Below, in pieces: positions 1 through 8,561 of a DNA stretch of 64,000 nucleotides (the stretch's first letter is position 1; each line of letters begins with the position of its first letter). The translations under genes were made by a program, and so were the position numbers. Source of the stretch: CALMEH01 sp964548225 (GTDB lineage: Bacteria; Acidobacteriota; Blastocatellia; Pyrinomonadales; Pyrinomonadaceae). Location of the stretch: assembly GCA_964548225.1 (NCBI GenBank), contig CAZJQP010000011.1:1-64000 (forward strand), written 5' to 3'. The notes beneath the pieces were generated by a model. That model saw only the letters and a program-made list of their open reading frames with translations, ran no database searches and was not told the DNA's origin.

Positions 1-171
1 CAAAAATTTCTATTTTTTGCTTGAAATTAGATATTTTTGTAGGGTTGTTAAATAAAGAAGATACTTACCGATAAAAAAATACGAAATGTTTTCGCCGCAT
101 TGTCTTATCTATATTGAACAGCAAAAAAACTGCTGGAAAATATAGAGCGATAAAAAGGAATGAAGGAAAAT

Positions 172-1899
172 ATGCAAATTTACTTATCAAGAAATAATCA
201 GCAAGCAGGACCGTTTGAAGAAGCCAAAGTGTTGGAAATGTTGCGCGGCGGACAGGTTTCCTCAAATGATTTCGGAATTCGTCAAGGAGACAGACAATGG
301 CGAACTTTGAGCGAAATGTTTAGGGATTTCGCGCCGCCCCCGGTTAATTCCAGCGTTCAAAATATCGTTGCTTGGGCAAGTAAAAATCTACCTAATCAAC
401 TTTTCGTTCAACATAAATCGGTGATTGCCGAATTGAAGAGTTATTTGATTACTTTAACTATTGTCGGCGTTCTTCCGTTTTTGGCAGGGTTTGTTCTCAA
501 CCTTTTTATACCGCTTGGTAAGTTATTGATGTTACTTGGCGGCATTTTATTCGTCGTTATGACTTTAATGTTTGCACTGATATTTTTGGTCAATCATTTC
601 AGAAAGAAAAAATTTGTCGCCATTTTTAATTCACAAGGCGTTGTTACCAACGGCAACGTCCTCTACGAGTGGGACAAATTGCAATACATAAACTTTCTTA
701 AAATCAAAAATCCGCGGCTTCACGGTCAAGGATTGATTCCGATGTTGATTGCAAAATTAGCCGTTTTTCTGATTCGCTCGGTGATTTTCAAAGACCCGCG
801 ACAGAGGTCGCTCGACGGCGCGGAACTTATCTTCGCCAACGGCAAAGTTATTCTTCCGACGACAATGACAAACTTTGCGGAAATCTGGGATTTTATCGAG
901 AAAGTTCCGGCTCAACCACGATTCGACGAACGCTTTGACCAAAACACATTGGCTGAATTGCGAAATTGCGGTCTTTATAACAAACCGCAAAATTCGACGG
1001 CGGTCGGATCAAATCCGCAATTGCCGACCGCGCAAATAAATCAGCCGACCGTTGCCCAAAAATCTAACGGCGTATGGATTATGGCGGGAGCTTTGATTGG
1101 CGGCTTGATGTTAGTCGGAGTTGGCGGAATTCTTGCCGCATATCTTTTTATTTACAATTTGAGTGCCGTCAAAGCCGTTTCAAACAATAATCGCAACGGA
1201 AACTCGAATTCTTCGCCAACCGTCAATAATGGAGTGCAAACATTTTCCGACTCATCGCCCGATAAAAAACCGGATTTCACAATGACAGCGGAAGAATTTT
1301 TTCTGGACGCAGACGATTATACGAAGGAAAAACAATCTCTTGCCAAATACAAAGGAAAAATCGTCTTAATTTCGGGGTGGGTTTATCTATTCAAGGAATT
1401 TGACGGTAAGAATTTGTATTTTCGGACTTCCGGCAGTTTTTTAGATACTGAATTAATTGCGAGCGAAGCCAGTAAATTGGCAAATATTAAAGAAGGAGAA
1501 CGGGTAAAAGTAAAATGCGATGTTGTGGACGATGCCGGAATGGATCTAAAAAACTGCGCTGTTTTAGAAAGAAAACCCGCCGTTATCGCCAATGAAAAAG
1601 CTGATATTAGCATTACCGCCAAAGAATATTGGGATCAAGTAGCGAACATTAATTTGAGCTACGAAACAAAGCAAAAAAATCGTGCCAAGTATTTCGGTAA
1701 AATCCTCGAAATCTCCGGCAAAGTCAAAAAAATCAGCGGCGACGGATATTTTCTTGCTATTAAGGATAGCGAATGGGTAACGTGCTACCCGGATGATGAA
1801 AATAAACCGCTGTTCGCTAAATTAACCGAAGGGCAAGAAGTAAAATTCAAAGGTGTGGACGACGGCAACACTCTAAAATACTGCGTCGTTTCGCGCTGA
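172..1899 (+). CDS. GYF_2/DUF4339 membrane protein with two C-terminal OB-like repeats
   Basis: The first ~60 residues resemble the GYF_2 (DUF4339) domain, a short peptide-binding-like fold (YLSRNNQQAGPFEE near the start, RQWRTLSEMF further on). Two hydrophobic segments at about 95-115 and 120-145 and a third at about 300-328 (IMAGALIGGLMLVGVGG) suggest a multi-pass membrane protein. After a low-complexity Asn/Ser linker come two related units beginning YKGKIVLISG (~392) and YFGKILEISG (~506), which look like tRNA_anti-like OB folds. I chose the ATG at 172 because a GAAGGA motif lies 4 nt upstream; the ATG at 160 has its AAGGA directly abutting. Function unknown. Confidence 0.75.
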   Translation: MQIYLSRNNQQAGPFEEAKVLEMLRGGQVSSNDFGIRQGDRQWRTLSEMFRDFAPPPVNSSVQNIVAWASKNLPNQLFVQHKSVIAELKSYLITLTIVGVLPFLAGFVLNLFIPLGKLLMLLGGILFVVMTLMFALIFLVNHFRKKKFVAIFNSQGVVTNGNVLYEWDKLQYINFLKIKNPRLHGQGLIPMLIAKLAVFLIRSVIFKDPRQRSLDGAELIFANGKVILPTTMTNFAEIWDFIEKVPAQPRFDERFDQNTLAELRNCGLYNKPQNSTAVGSNPQLPTAQINQPTVAQKSNGVWIMAGALIGGLMLVGVGGILAAYLFIYNLSAVKAVSNNNRNGNSNSSPTVNNGVQTFSDSSPDKKPDFTMTAEEFFLDADDYTKEKQSLAKYKGKIVLISGWVYLFKEFDGKNLYFRTSGSFLDTELIASEASKLANIKEGERVKVKCDVVDDAGMDLKNCAVLERKPAVIANEKADISITAKEYWDQVANINLSYETKQKNRAKYFGKILEISGKVKKISGDGYFLAIKDSEWVTCYPDDENKPLFAKLTEGQEVKFKGVDDGNTLKYCVVSR

Positions 1900-2013
1900 T
1901 TTTCAAGTTGCTTAAAACAAAAAAGCAAATCGAAAATCCGTAATCGCGTAGCCGTGAAGCTTCAAAACTTTCGGAACTTTCTTAACAACAGACGGTTTTA
2001 TATCAGTTTCAGG

Positions 2014-2079
2014 AGATCCAAATTTGAACCATCAAAGCAAACACACTCGATTTTGTCGGTTTTGCTGAAATTTGGATCT
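2014..2079. repeat. 12-bp inverted repeat with 42-nt loop
   Basis: AGATCCAAATTT at 2014-2025 is repeated inverted and perfect at 2068-2079. The loop holds a second pair, AGCAAA at about 2035 and TTTGCT at about 2061. It begins just beyond the stop of the small minus-strand ORF at 2087, so it may be that gene's 3' structure. There is no clear T-run. The rest of 1900-2326 shows only that small ORF and AT-rich sequence. Confidence 0.5.
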
Positions 2080-2086
2080 ACTGAGT

Positions 2087-2164
2087 CTAGGCAACAATCA
2101 CGACGTTGCCGATAGTTATAATTATGCCGACGCACACAGCAAACGCAAACAGCGCACTTTTCAT
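2087..2164 (-). CDS. Putative 25-residue single-span membrane peptide
   Basis: ATG at 2164 is preceded by AAGGAG with a 9-nt spacer, one of the clearest ribosome-binding sites in the window. The 25-codon frame reads M-K-S-A-L-F-A-F-A-V-C-V-G then I-I-I-T-I-G-N-V-V-I-V-A: one basic residue and then an uninterrupted hydrophobic helix. This fits a tiny membrane peptide or a leaderless signal-like peptide. It sits alone in a 427-bp gap between convergent genes, with an inverted repeat just after its stop. No family is recognised; a chance ORF cannot be excluded. Confidence 0.4.
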   Translation of the reverse strand: MKSALFAFAVCVGIIITIGNVVIVA

Positions 2165-2326
2165 TTTCTATTACTCCTTGATAAATATTATTTCGGGACA
2201 AATTTTCGATTGGTTTTACGTTTTAAGTTGAATTTTTGTTTCCGCTTTCGGCAAAAGAAAAGCCGCACCGAAAAACGTATTTTCCGATTCGACTTTTCTT
2301 TTATATTTTCAAGTCCGTAAATTTTC

Positions 2327-3214
2327 TCAAAAATCTTCCGCTTTTTTGCGGTCAGCTTCGGCTTTTTCCTTTTCACCGATTTTTTCGTAAGCATTTGCAC
2401 GAGATTCATACAATTCGCTGTTTGGTTCAATTTCAATCGCTTTCGTGTAATCTTCAATGGCTTTTTTAAATTTTTTCTTACGGAAATAAAGATTGCCGCG
2501 CTCAGAATAATATTCGGCGTTCACGGGTTCTAATTCGATACATTTTGACAAATCGGCAATCGCTTCATCAATTTTCCCTTCTTCTTCATAAATTATCGAG
2601 CGATTATAAAAAGCATCGGCATCAAGCGAATTTAATTCGATTGATTTTGTATAGTCGGCAATCGCGGTTTTGTTATCTTCTTGAAGACCTGCCCGATTAT
2701 AGTAGGCATCGGCTGAAGGATTCAACTCGATTGATTTTGTGTAATCGGCGATTGCCTGCTTCGTTTTTTTCAAATTGGTATAAGTAATTGCGCGATTATA
2801 ATAGACATCGCTGTCGCTCGAATTTAGTTCAACGGCTTTGTTGTAATCTTTCAAAGCAAGGTCGTATTTTCCCTGTTCATCATAAACCCCGCCGCGATTG
2901 AAATACGCTCTTGCCAAATTCGGATCAAATTGAATCGCCTTATTGTAATCATCAAGTGCAAGCTCATATTTTTCCAAATAATCGTAAGCTCTTCCCCGTC
3001 TATGAAAAGCATTCGCAAAATCAGGCTTTAATTTTATCGCTTGTGTGAAATTTTTGATTTGACACTCATAATCACTCTCAAAACAACTCAGCCCTGCGTT
3101 GTAAAACTCAAGAGCTTCTTTTTCTTGCTTTTCTTTACTTTCCGAACTAACTTGTCCGAAACAGATAAGGGAAAAGACTGCTAAAAGAATTGAAATTTTT
3201 AAAGTCTGCCTCAT
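2327..3214 (-). CDS. Secreted TPR-repeat protein
   Basis: A signal peptide (ISILLAVFSLICFGQ, residues ~7-21) precedes about seven tetratricopeptide repeats covering nearly the whole mature chain. Each has the pattern AxADYTKSIELNPxxADAYYNR (for example at ~80, 115, 150, 215 and 250). TPRs bind peptides or protein partners, and export suggests a periplasmic or surface adaptor. The highly charged C-terminus (KAEADRKKAEDF) is probably a last capping helix. The gene lies downstream of citrate synthase but is separated from it by a terminator, so it has its own promoter. Partner unknown. Confidence 0.85.
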   Translation of the reverse strand: MRQTLKISILLAVFSLICFGQVSSESKEKQEKEALEFYNAGLSCFESDYECQIKNFTQAIKLKPDFANAFHRRGRAYDYLEKYELALDDYNKAIQFDPNLARAYFNRGGVYDEQGKYDLALKDYNKAVELNSSDSDVYYNRAITYTNLKKTKQAIADYTKSIELNPSADAYYNRAGLQEDNKTAIADYTKSIELNSLDADAFYNRSIIYEEEGKIDEAIADLSKCIELEPVNAEYYSERGNLYFRKKKFKKAIEDYTKAIEIEPNSELYESRANAYEKIGEKEKAEADRKKAEDF

Positions 3215-3230
3215 ATCAAAATTCTACAAC

Positions 3231-3270
3231 AAAAAAGGCAAATCGGAAATGAAATTCCTTTTTGCCTTTT
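3231..3270 (-). terminator. Rho-independent terminator after citrate synthase
   Basis: On the minus strand GGCAAA is followed by GGAA, a short loop, TTCC, and TTTGCC with a run of T. It lies 20-60 nt beyond the citrate synthase stop, which fits transcription termination there. Confidence 0.75.
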
Positions 3271-3292
3271 TACTTTTTACTTGAACGCGCTT

Positions 3293-4432
3293 TTAGCGTT
3301 CATCAATCGGCACATACTTCAAATCGCGTGCGCCGACATATTCGGCACGCGGGCGAATGAGTTTGTTGTTGGCGTATTGTTCCAAAATATGTCCCGCCCA
3401 ACCCGAAATGCGCGAAACAGCGAAAATCGGCGTGTATTGGTCAGTCGGAATTCCCATCAGGTAATAAGCCGATGCCGAATAAAAATCTACATTCGGATTC
3501 ATTCCTTTTTTCTCAAACATCGCTTTTTCGATTTTCTGCGACATTTCATACCATTTGGTAACGCCGGTTTTTTCAGCCATTCGTTGACTGAAACGGCGGA
3601 GAACGGTCGCCCGCGGGTCTTCAACTTTATAAACGGCATGTCCGATGCCCATAATTTTGCGTTTATTCGCCAGTGCATTTTCGAGCCATTGGTCAACATT
3701 TTCAACCTCGCCGATTTCGAGAAGCATATTCATTACCGCCGTGTTCGCGCCGCCGTGAAGCGGTCCTGCCAATGTCGCAAGCCCCGCGACAACCGCGCCA
3801 TAAACGTCGGCTAAAGTTCCCGAAGCAACCCGCGTCGCAAAAGTCGAAGCGTTAAGCTCGTGGTCGGCGTGCAAAATCAAACAAACGTCCATCATCCGAA
3901 CTTCTTCATCGTCGGGCGTTTCGCCGGTCAGCTGATACATAAAATTGTAAGCAATGTTTTGGTCGGGAAGCGGAGCGATTATCTCTTTGCCTTGCCGAAT
4001 GCGTTCCCAAGCCGCAACTAAAGCCGGAAACTGTGCGGTTAATTTGATTGATGCTTTAACCGCGTTTTCACGGTCGGTTTTATGCGCCGATTCTTTATCG
4101 AAAAATGCCAGCGCGGAAACCGTCGTCCGCAAAACGTCCATCGGTTCGGCATCTTTCGGAAAACCTTTCATCATTTCGATGATTTGCGGCGGAACGGCGT
4201 AATTGGCACGCAATTCCGCGTTTAAGGCATCCAATTCGCCGCGTGTCGGCAGACGCTCATTCCAAAGCAGATAGATAACTTCTTCAAAGGTTGAATTAGC
4301 CGCCAAATCGTGAATGTCGTAACCCTGATAAATTAAAATTCCCTTTTCGCCGTTCACATCGCCGATTTTGCTCGTGGCGACGGCAATGCCGCGCAAACCT
4401 GCGGTAACTGTTGTTTCTGTTGCTGTAGTCAT
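3293..4432 (-). CDS. gltA: Citrate synthase
   Basis: Condenses acetyl-CoA and oxaloacetate to citrate, the entry step of the TCA cycle, in the cytoplasm. The family motifs are in order: LIYQGYDIHDLA near the N-terminus, LHADHELNASTF mid-chain, the catalytic-His block GPLHGGAN (~225), MGIGHAVYKVEDPRA (~263), and VDFYSASAYYLMGIP with the catalytic Asp (~315). At 379 residues it matches the short bacterial type (CitZ/PrpC-like), so 2-methylcitrate synthase activity is possible; no prp genes are nearby. It is flanked by a terminator downstream and a 96-bp gap upstream, so it is probably monocistronic. Confidence 0.95.
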   Translation of the reverse strand: MTTATETTVTAGLRGIAVATSKIGDVNGEKGILIYQGYDIHDLAANSTFEEVIYLLWNERLPTRGELDALNAELRANYAVPPQIIEMMKGFPKDAEPMDVLRTTVSALAFFDKESAHKTDRENAVKASIKLTAQFPALVAAWERIRQGKEIIAPLPDQNIAYNFMYQLTGETPDDEEVRMMDVCLILHADHELNASTFATRVASGTLADVYGAVVAGLATLAGPLHGGANTAVMNMLLEIGEVENVDQWLENALANKRKIMGIGHAVYKVEDPRATVLRRFSQRMAEKTGVTKWYEMSQKIEKAMFEKKGMNPNVDFYSASAYYLMGIPTDQYTPIFAVSRISGWAGHILEQYANNKLIRPRAEYVGARDLKYVPIDER

Positions 4433-4528
4433 TTAGTTGTTTTTCCTTATCTTAAAGCCTAATTTTATTAAAATTTTCGATACTTTAAATCTAACAAATG
4501 GTAAGACAACTTCGCAAGTTGCAAATAT

Positions 4529-5293
4529 TTAAGTTTCGACCGTGATTTTCTGCCCGATTTCCGCGTTTAATAAATCTCGCGCCGAAGCCTGAAACGCCAC
4601 AATTTCCAAAAACCCCGCGCTTCCCGTAATCATAAAAACCTCACCTGTTTCGGCTTCGGCATAAAAGTTTTGCAATCTTTCGATTCTCTTTCCGCCGATT
4701 TCCAACGCAAACCTTTCGGGCAAATCTTCGCGCCGCAAGTTTGTAATTAAATTTCCGAAACGGTCAATGTGGATAATTTCGGCGGGCGTTGCGTTTTCTT
4801 CCAATCTTATAAAATCCGTAATTTCCGCGCCGAATTCTTGCGGCTTCACGCCGTTTGAAAGATGCGCCGCGACAGGCACAAAAACGTCGCGCCCGTGAAA
4901 TGTCGCGGAAACTTTTGCGGCAAAAAACTTCTTATTCGTCAGTTCAAAAGCAGAAGCCCGCACGTCAGTAATGGCGCAATCTTCAAATACAAACTTGAGC
5001 AAACCATTGTCCGGCGCAATGAAAAAATAATCTTTTGTTGCAACCAAAATCGCCCGTCTTTCCGAACCAACTCCGGGGTCAACAACCGCGACGAAAATCG
5101 TTTTTTTAGGAAAGTTTTTATAACAAGCCGAAAGAATAAAACTTGCCGATTTAATACTTTGCGGTGCGATTTCGTGAGAAATATCAACAATGTTCGCCGC
5201 CGGATTGATTGTCAAAATCGTGCCTTTCATCGCGCCGACAAAATAATCCTGCGTCCCGAAATCCGTCAAAAGTGCAATGATTTTACTTTTCAT
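4529..5293 (-). CDS. SAM hydroxide adenosyltransferase (DUF62 family)
   Basis: Members of this family split S-adenosylmethionine with water to adenosine and L-methionine; relatives are the SAM-dependent chlorinase and fluorinase. The sequence has the family hallmarks: LLTDFGTQDYFVGAMKG at 8-24, VVDPGVGSERR with Asp72 and Arg79/80, APDNGLL, and FHGRDVFVPVAAHL with the His of the Asp-Arg-His set (~133). The 254-residue length is normal. It lacks the extra loop typical of the halogenases, so hydrolase activity is the better guess. A palindromic repeat fills the gap up to the upstream gene and no Shine-Dalgarno is visible. Confidence 0.88.
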   Translation of the reverse strand: MKSKIIALLTDFGTQDYFVGAMKGTILTINPAANIVDISHEIAPQSIKSASFILSACYKNFPKKTIFVAVVDPGVGSERRAILVATKDYFFIAPDNGLLKFVFEDCAITDVRASAFELTNKKFFAAKVSATFHGRDVFVPVAAHLSNGVKPQEFGAEITDFIRLEENATPAEIIHIDRFGNLITNLRREDLPERFALEIGGKRIERLQNFYAEAETGEVFMITGSAGFLEIVAFQASARDLLNAEIGQKITVET

Positions 5294-5297
5294 TTTT

Positions 5298-5373
5298 TAA
5301 CGCAAAGACGCAAAAGCGCAAAGACGCAAAGTTTTATTTCTTCGCGCCTTCGCGTCTTTGCGCCTTTGCGTTA
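5298..5373. repeat. Intercistronic palindrome of ACGCAAAG octamers
   Basis: The left arm carries tandem octamers ACGCAAAG, ACGCAAAA, GCGCAAAG and ACGCAAAG. The right arm (5340-5373) is their near reverse complement, leaving an 8-nt loop. It fills the 5294-5382 gap between two co-directional genes. A second locus with the same octamer is at 22078-22162. Confidence 0.85.
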
Positions 5374-5382
5374 AAAATTTCT

Positions 5383-5880
5383 CTAACCTGCCAAATTCGT
5401 CTGAATTTCTTTCCGAAAACCGTTGTAATAAGCCGCGCCCCAAAGCGGCGTTCCGGTAAAATAATAAAGTCCGCCGTTTGCCACATCGAAAACCGCCGCG
5501 ATTTCAAAAGCCGACCAATGTTTTGTCGGTGCGGTCGCAAAAATATATTGAGCAAATTCCGGCGGAACATTCGCCGTTATCGCCACCGCAAACGAAAACG
5601 TCGCCGTAAAAAACCCGTCGGGCAAAGGCGAGCTTTTATTGGCTTTGGCAAACTGAAACGCCGTGTTTGAGAATCCTTGCAAACCGCCGACAGTCAGATT
5701 CGGAATCTCGGCAAATGTAAAAAAACACTCCGCCATCCCGAATTTCGTAATCTCGAACCGCGAACGATGCGCCGCAAATTTGAAATTCTGCGGCTGATAA
5801 ATTTGCGGCGGCATCTGATTATAACCGTTTGCCGCCAATCTCTGCGAAACTTGCTGTAACCATTGATTGCTATCAATCAT
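5383..5880 (-). CDS. Hypothetical protein, 165 residues
   Basis: I do not recognise a family. The chain has no signal peptide or membrane span and looks like a compact soluble protein rich in Phe and Ala (FTFAEIPNLTVGG, FFTATFSFAVAITANVPPEF, FDVANGGLYYFTGTPLWGAA). Codon use resembles the neighbours, which supports a real gene. GAGG lies 11 nt before the ATG. It is upstream of, and co-directional with, the SAM hydrolase, so the two may be co-transcribed through the octamer palindrome. Confidence 0.7.
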   Translation of the reverse strand: MIDSNQWLQQVSQRLAANGYNQMPPQIYQPQNFKFAAHRSRFEITKFGMAECFFTFAEIPNLTVGGLQGFSNTAFQFAKANKSSPLPDGFFTATFSFAVAITANVPPEFAQYIFATAPTKHWSAFEIAAVFDVANGGLYYFTGTPLWGAAYYNGFRKEIQTNLAG

Positions 5881-6035
5881 TTGCGTTTTTTCCTCAACTT
5901 ATGAACTTATCATAAGCCTGAAATCCGATTTATTACAAAGTTTGGCGGCTTTTATTTTTAAAAATATTTGAGCCGCTGTTCAAAATTCTGTCGCATTACT
6001 GAATTTCGAATACAGTTTTCAGAAAATTCTCGCTG

Positions 6036-6069
6036 AAAAAGGCGAACTGATTAACAGTCCGCCTTTTTT
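6036..6069 (-). terminator. Terminator after the SH3 protein
   Basis: GGCGAACTG and CAGTCCGCC form a 9-bp stem with one mismatch and a 5-nt loop, flanked by A and T runs. It lies 25-58 nt downstream of the gene ending at 6094. Confidence 0.75.
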
Positions 6070-6093
6070 CCGATAATGATTGTCAGCCGCAGT

Positions 6094-6417
6094 TTATCCG
6101 CAACTGATAAATTCAGTCGCCACCCAAGCGTAACCTCTGCCCCAAGTGATTTTAGTCCAATCGTATCCGTTTCTGTCCGTTACTAAATCCCAAACTTGAA
6201 TGTCTGTTCCGACCGGCAGCTTTCCGATAACTCTGCCATTCGGAGTTTTGCGAACATTAAGCGGCGCGTTGTTATTTCTTTCGCGGACGACGCACCAATC
6301 TTGATTCGTCGGTGTAAATTCCATAAACGTATTAGCTGATGCTGTGTGCGGCAAAACGATTGTGCCGAAAAGCATCGCTAACATTAAAGTTCCTGTTACC
6401 ATAAATTTATTTTTCAT
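6094..6417 (-). CDS. Secreted SH3b-domain protein
   Basis: Signal peptide at 1-28 (LMLAMLFGTIVLPHTASA), then a single bacterial SH3 domain: PLNVRKTPNGRVIGKLPVGT, WTKITWGRGYAWV. SH3b domains often bind cell-wall peptides or ligands in the periplasm. Two cysteines (WCVV, ISCG) could form a disulfide. AGAGGA lies 9 nt before the ATG. The gene is followed by a good terminator and preceded at 32 bp by a lipoprotein gene, so the two probably form an operon. Confidence 0.85.
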   Translation of the reverse strand: MKNKFMVTGTLMLAMLFGTIVLPHTASANTFMEFTPTNQDWCVVRERNNNAPLNVRKTPNGRVIGKLPVGTDIQVWDLVTDRNGYDWTKITWGRGYAWVATEFISCG

Positions 6418-6449
6418 ATTTATATTTCCTCTCTTTTATTTTCTTCCTT

Positions 6450-6932
6450 TTATTTTTCTTCCGGGCAATCAATTAAATCATCTTTGATTTCGCCTCTTAC
6501 CCATTTGCCGTCAACTTGGGCTTTGACAATGGCTAATCCCTGATTTCCAAACTGAATATACTGAATCGAAGTTCCTTTTTTCAGTTTGACAGTTTTTTCC
6601 GTTTCTTCGATAAAGAATTCGGTGTTATCCGCTTTGACCGTGCAATCGCCTTTTTCCTTATCCGCTGTATCGGTTTGTTTATTTGTCTGCGAATTGGCTG
6701 ACCCGGAATTCGAAGCCGAATTGGTATTCGTCGGCTTTGATTCGGGTTTATTAGCGTTACTGTTGGCAACGCTATTATTGACAGCCGGTTTATTGTTGGC
6801 TGAATTGCCGTTGGCACTGTTATTGCCGTTTGCGGTATTTCCGCCCGTCTGACAGCCGATTGCCGAAAATACTGCTAAACCGACTATTCCTGTAATTATC
6901 CATTGTTTGATATTAATTTTTTGCATTTTCAT
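6450..6932 (-). CDS. Lipoprotein with Asn/Ser-rich linker and SH3-like C-terminus
   Basis: Type II signal peptide ending FSAIGC with the lipidated Cys about 27 residues in. Then a low-complexity NGNNSANGNSANNKP-type linker of ~60 residues, and a C-terminal globular part (DCTVKADNTEFFIEE to WVRGEIKDDLIDC) that resembles an SH3-like barrel, with two cysteines bracketing it. I start at the ATG at 6932, because AGAGGA is 4-5 nt upstream; a longer frame opens at 6959 without such a site. Likely anchored to the inner or outer membrane; role unknown, probably linked to the adjacent SH3 protein. Confidence 0.78.
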   Translation of the reverse strand: MKMQKINIKQWIITGIVGLAVFSAIGCQTGGNTANGNNSANGNSANNKPAVNNSVANSNANKPESKPTNTNSASNSGSANSQTNKQTDTADKEKGDCTVKADNTEFFIEETEKTVKLKKGTSIQYIQFGNQGLAIVKAQVDGKWVRGEIKDDLIDCPEEK

Positions 6933-6960
6933 ATTTTCCTCTTTTGTTTGATTCCGCATT

Positions 6961-7012
6961 GGCAGATGTTATTTTCGGAGCATTCGATACTCATTTTCAG
7001 ATAACATCCGCC
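6961..7012 (-). terminator. Hairpin between the GTW-domain protein and the lipoprotein
   Basis: GGCAGATGTTAT at 6961-6972 pairs with ATAACATCCGCC at about 7001-7012, one mismatch, with a 28-nt loop. There is no strong T-run, so it may be a processing hairpin or a weak terminator. Confidence 0.4.
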
Positions 7013-7024
7013 GTCCTGGTGTCT

Positions 7025-8410
7025 TTACTCATCAACCACCGTTTTCAGGCGATTGTATTTTTTGACCACGCCGTCTAATTCAGTCGTCATCACATCGTCC
7101 GCCACCGTTACCTTATAAGTTACAATGCCAACCTTTACAGTTCCGTCATTGCCAACGGTGTAATCGGGATCAGACCAAACTTCATTATTTTGTGGGGTAT
7201 TCCAAGAAGAAAGACCAATGCTTATTCTTTCATCAGCCGAGTTAGTCCCGGCGATGCCGACCCAGTTGCCTTTCACGTTATCTGCCAACGAATCGCCCAA
7301 ATTTACATCGGCATTTTCGGATTCCAAAGTGTAATTAAATGTTCCCCAATATGCCTCCCAGACCAATGTTTTATTGTCATCTTTGAAAGTCATTTTTGCA
7401 GTAACTTTTTCAAATTTTAAAGTGTTCCATTCAACAGTTTGGTCGTCTATAAATCGGTAAGAATAATAACCAGTCAAATTGCCGTAATTATCATAAAGTA
7501 GAAATTTGCCATCGCTGGTAAAAATGACTTTTTCGCTACTATTCTTCCAAGTTGCGGTCAGTTTGTGCTTAAAGATCTTAACCTCTTCCGTCAGATTTTC
7601 GTCCGCCGTCTCGTTTGCGGCATTATCGCCCTCACGCCTCAGCTTATATTTTTGACCATTATGGTGGTCAAGCGTCATCTCGCTGCCTTCAATCATTGCT
7701 TTGGAGAAATGGATACCGCGCTCGTCTGTAAATTCAAGGATTTGCCCGCACGGAAGTTTGTATTTTCCCTCATACAGTTGCATGTCGCCGTAATAAATGG
7801 TCATTTGGTCTTCGGTGAAGACATGTTTATTTTCCGGCTTTTCCGTGTCATTCCACGTTCCAACCAAATCTTTCCCGTTCAGCGTAACTTCTTCGGTCTT
7901 CGAGTCAGAAGTATTGGCGGCGGTGTTGCTTGACTCCCGTTTGTATTTTCTATCTTCTTCTTTGATACTCCCGAAAACCGTCAGATCATCGCCTTCAAGC
8001 ATAAATTTAGTTATATCAACAGCGTCTGATTCATCAGCCTTAGCTTCTATGAATTGTCCGCAAAAAATCTTGTATTTTCCCTTTTTAGTTTTTGTGTTTT
8101 TTTTCTTTTCAGGCTTTTCCTTGTCTGTATAAGTGATTACTTCTTCAGAAGTGATAATTTCGTCTGCGGTAAATTCAACCTTATTTTTCGGATTATCCGG
8201 GTCATCCGTCTTAAACGTCTGAACCCACGTTCCGAGCAATGCGCTCTTGGTTGATTTAGTCGCATTAGTATTCGAGTTAGTCGCAACGACATTGCTGTTT
8301 GTGTTGCTGTTTTTCGGTTGACTAAGCTGGTTATAAACTAAAAGTCCGCCTCCCAAACCAACCGCCGTCATTCTGCCAACTCCGGCTAATACTGCAGCTG
8401 TTTTACTCAT
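7025..8410 (-). CDS. Membrane-anchored protein with four GTW/lipocalin-like repeats
   Basis: The N-terminal hydrophobic segment (AAVLAGVGRMTAVGLGGGLL) would anchor the chain and is followed by an Asn/Ser/Thr linker. Four repeats then start with LLGTWVQTF, LVGTWNDTE, LTATWKNSS and VKGNWVGIA, each continuing as a short beta barrel that ends in a sentence such as GKYKLPCGQILEF. The G-x-W start is typical of lipocalin-like/DUF5640-like modules that often bind small hydrophobic ligands. Two repeats share a conserved CGQ. The ligand is unknown. Downstream neighbours are the lipoprotein and the SH3 protein, suggesting an envelope cluster. Confidence 0.75.
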   Translation of the reverse strand: MSKTAAVLAGVGRMTAVGLGGGLLVYNQLSQPKNSNTNSNVVATNSNTNATKSTKSALLGTWVQTFKTDDPDNPKNKVEFTADEIITSEEVITYTDKEKPEKKKNTKTKKGKYKIFCGQFIEAKADESDAVDITKFMLEGDDLTVFGSIKEEDRKYKRESSNTAANTSDSKTEEVTLNGKDLVGTWNDTEKPENKHVFTEDQMTIYYGDMQLYEGKYKLPCGQILEFTDERGIHFSKAMIEGSEMTLDHHNGQKYKLRREGDNAANETADENLTEEVKIFKHKLTATWKNSSEKVIFTSDGKFLLYDNYGNLTGYYSYRFIDDQTVEWNTLKFEKVTAKMTFKDDNKTLVWEAYWGTFNYTLESENADVNLGDSLADNVKGNWVGIAGTNSADERISIGLSSWNTPQNNEVWSDPDYTVGNDGTVKVGIVTYKVTVADDVMTTELDGVVKKYNRLKTVVDE

Positions 8411-8561
8411 AATTTTTATTTTTAACTTTCGTTAATCTCCTCTAATTTTTCTCAAGATTCACCATCTAAAACCGCCGCCAAAGAAGTCAAGCATATCATC
8501 AATGCGTCCGCCTGCGCCTCGACAAAATGCGTCGCGTCCGTTTCGTATCCCGCGTAAATAT

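Noticed and set aside
1998..2201. 67-codon minus-strand ORF in the first gap
   Set aside because: Cys/Arg-rich composition, no ribosome site; the 25-codon frame overlapping it has AAGGAG and a coherent hydrophobic product.
3281..3814. Plus-strand ORF opposite citrate synthase
   Set aside because: Citrate synthase motifs are complete on the minus strand; the opposite frame has no recognisable features.
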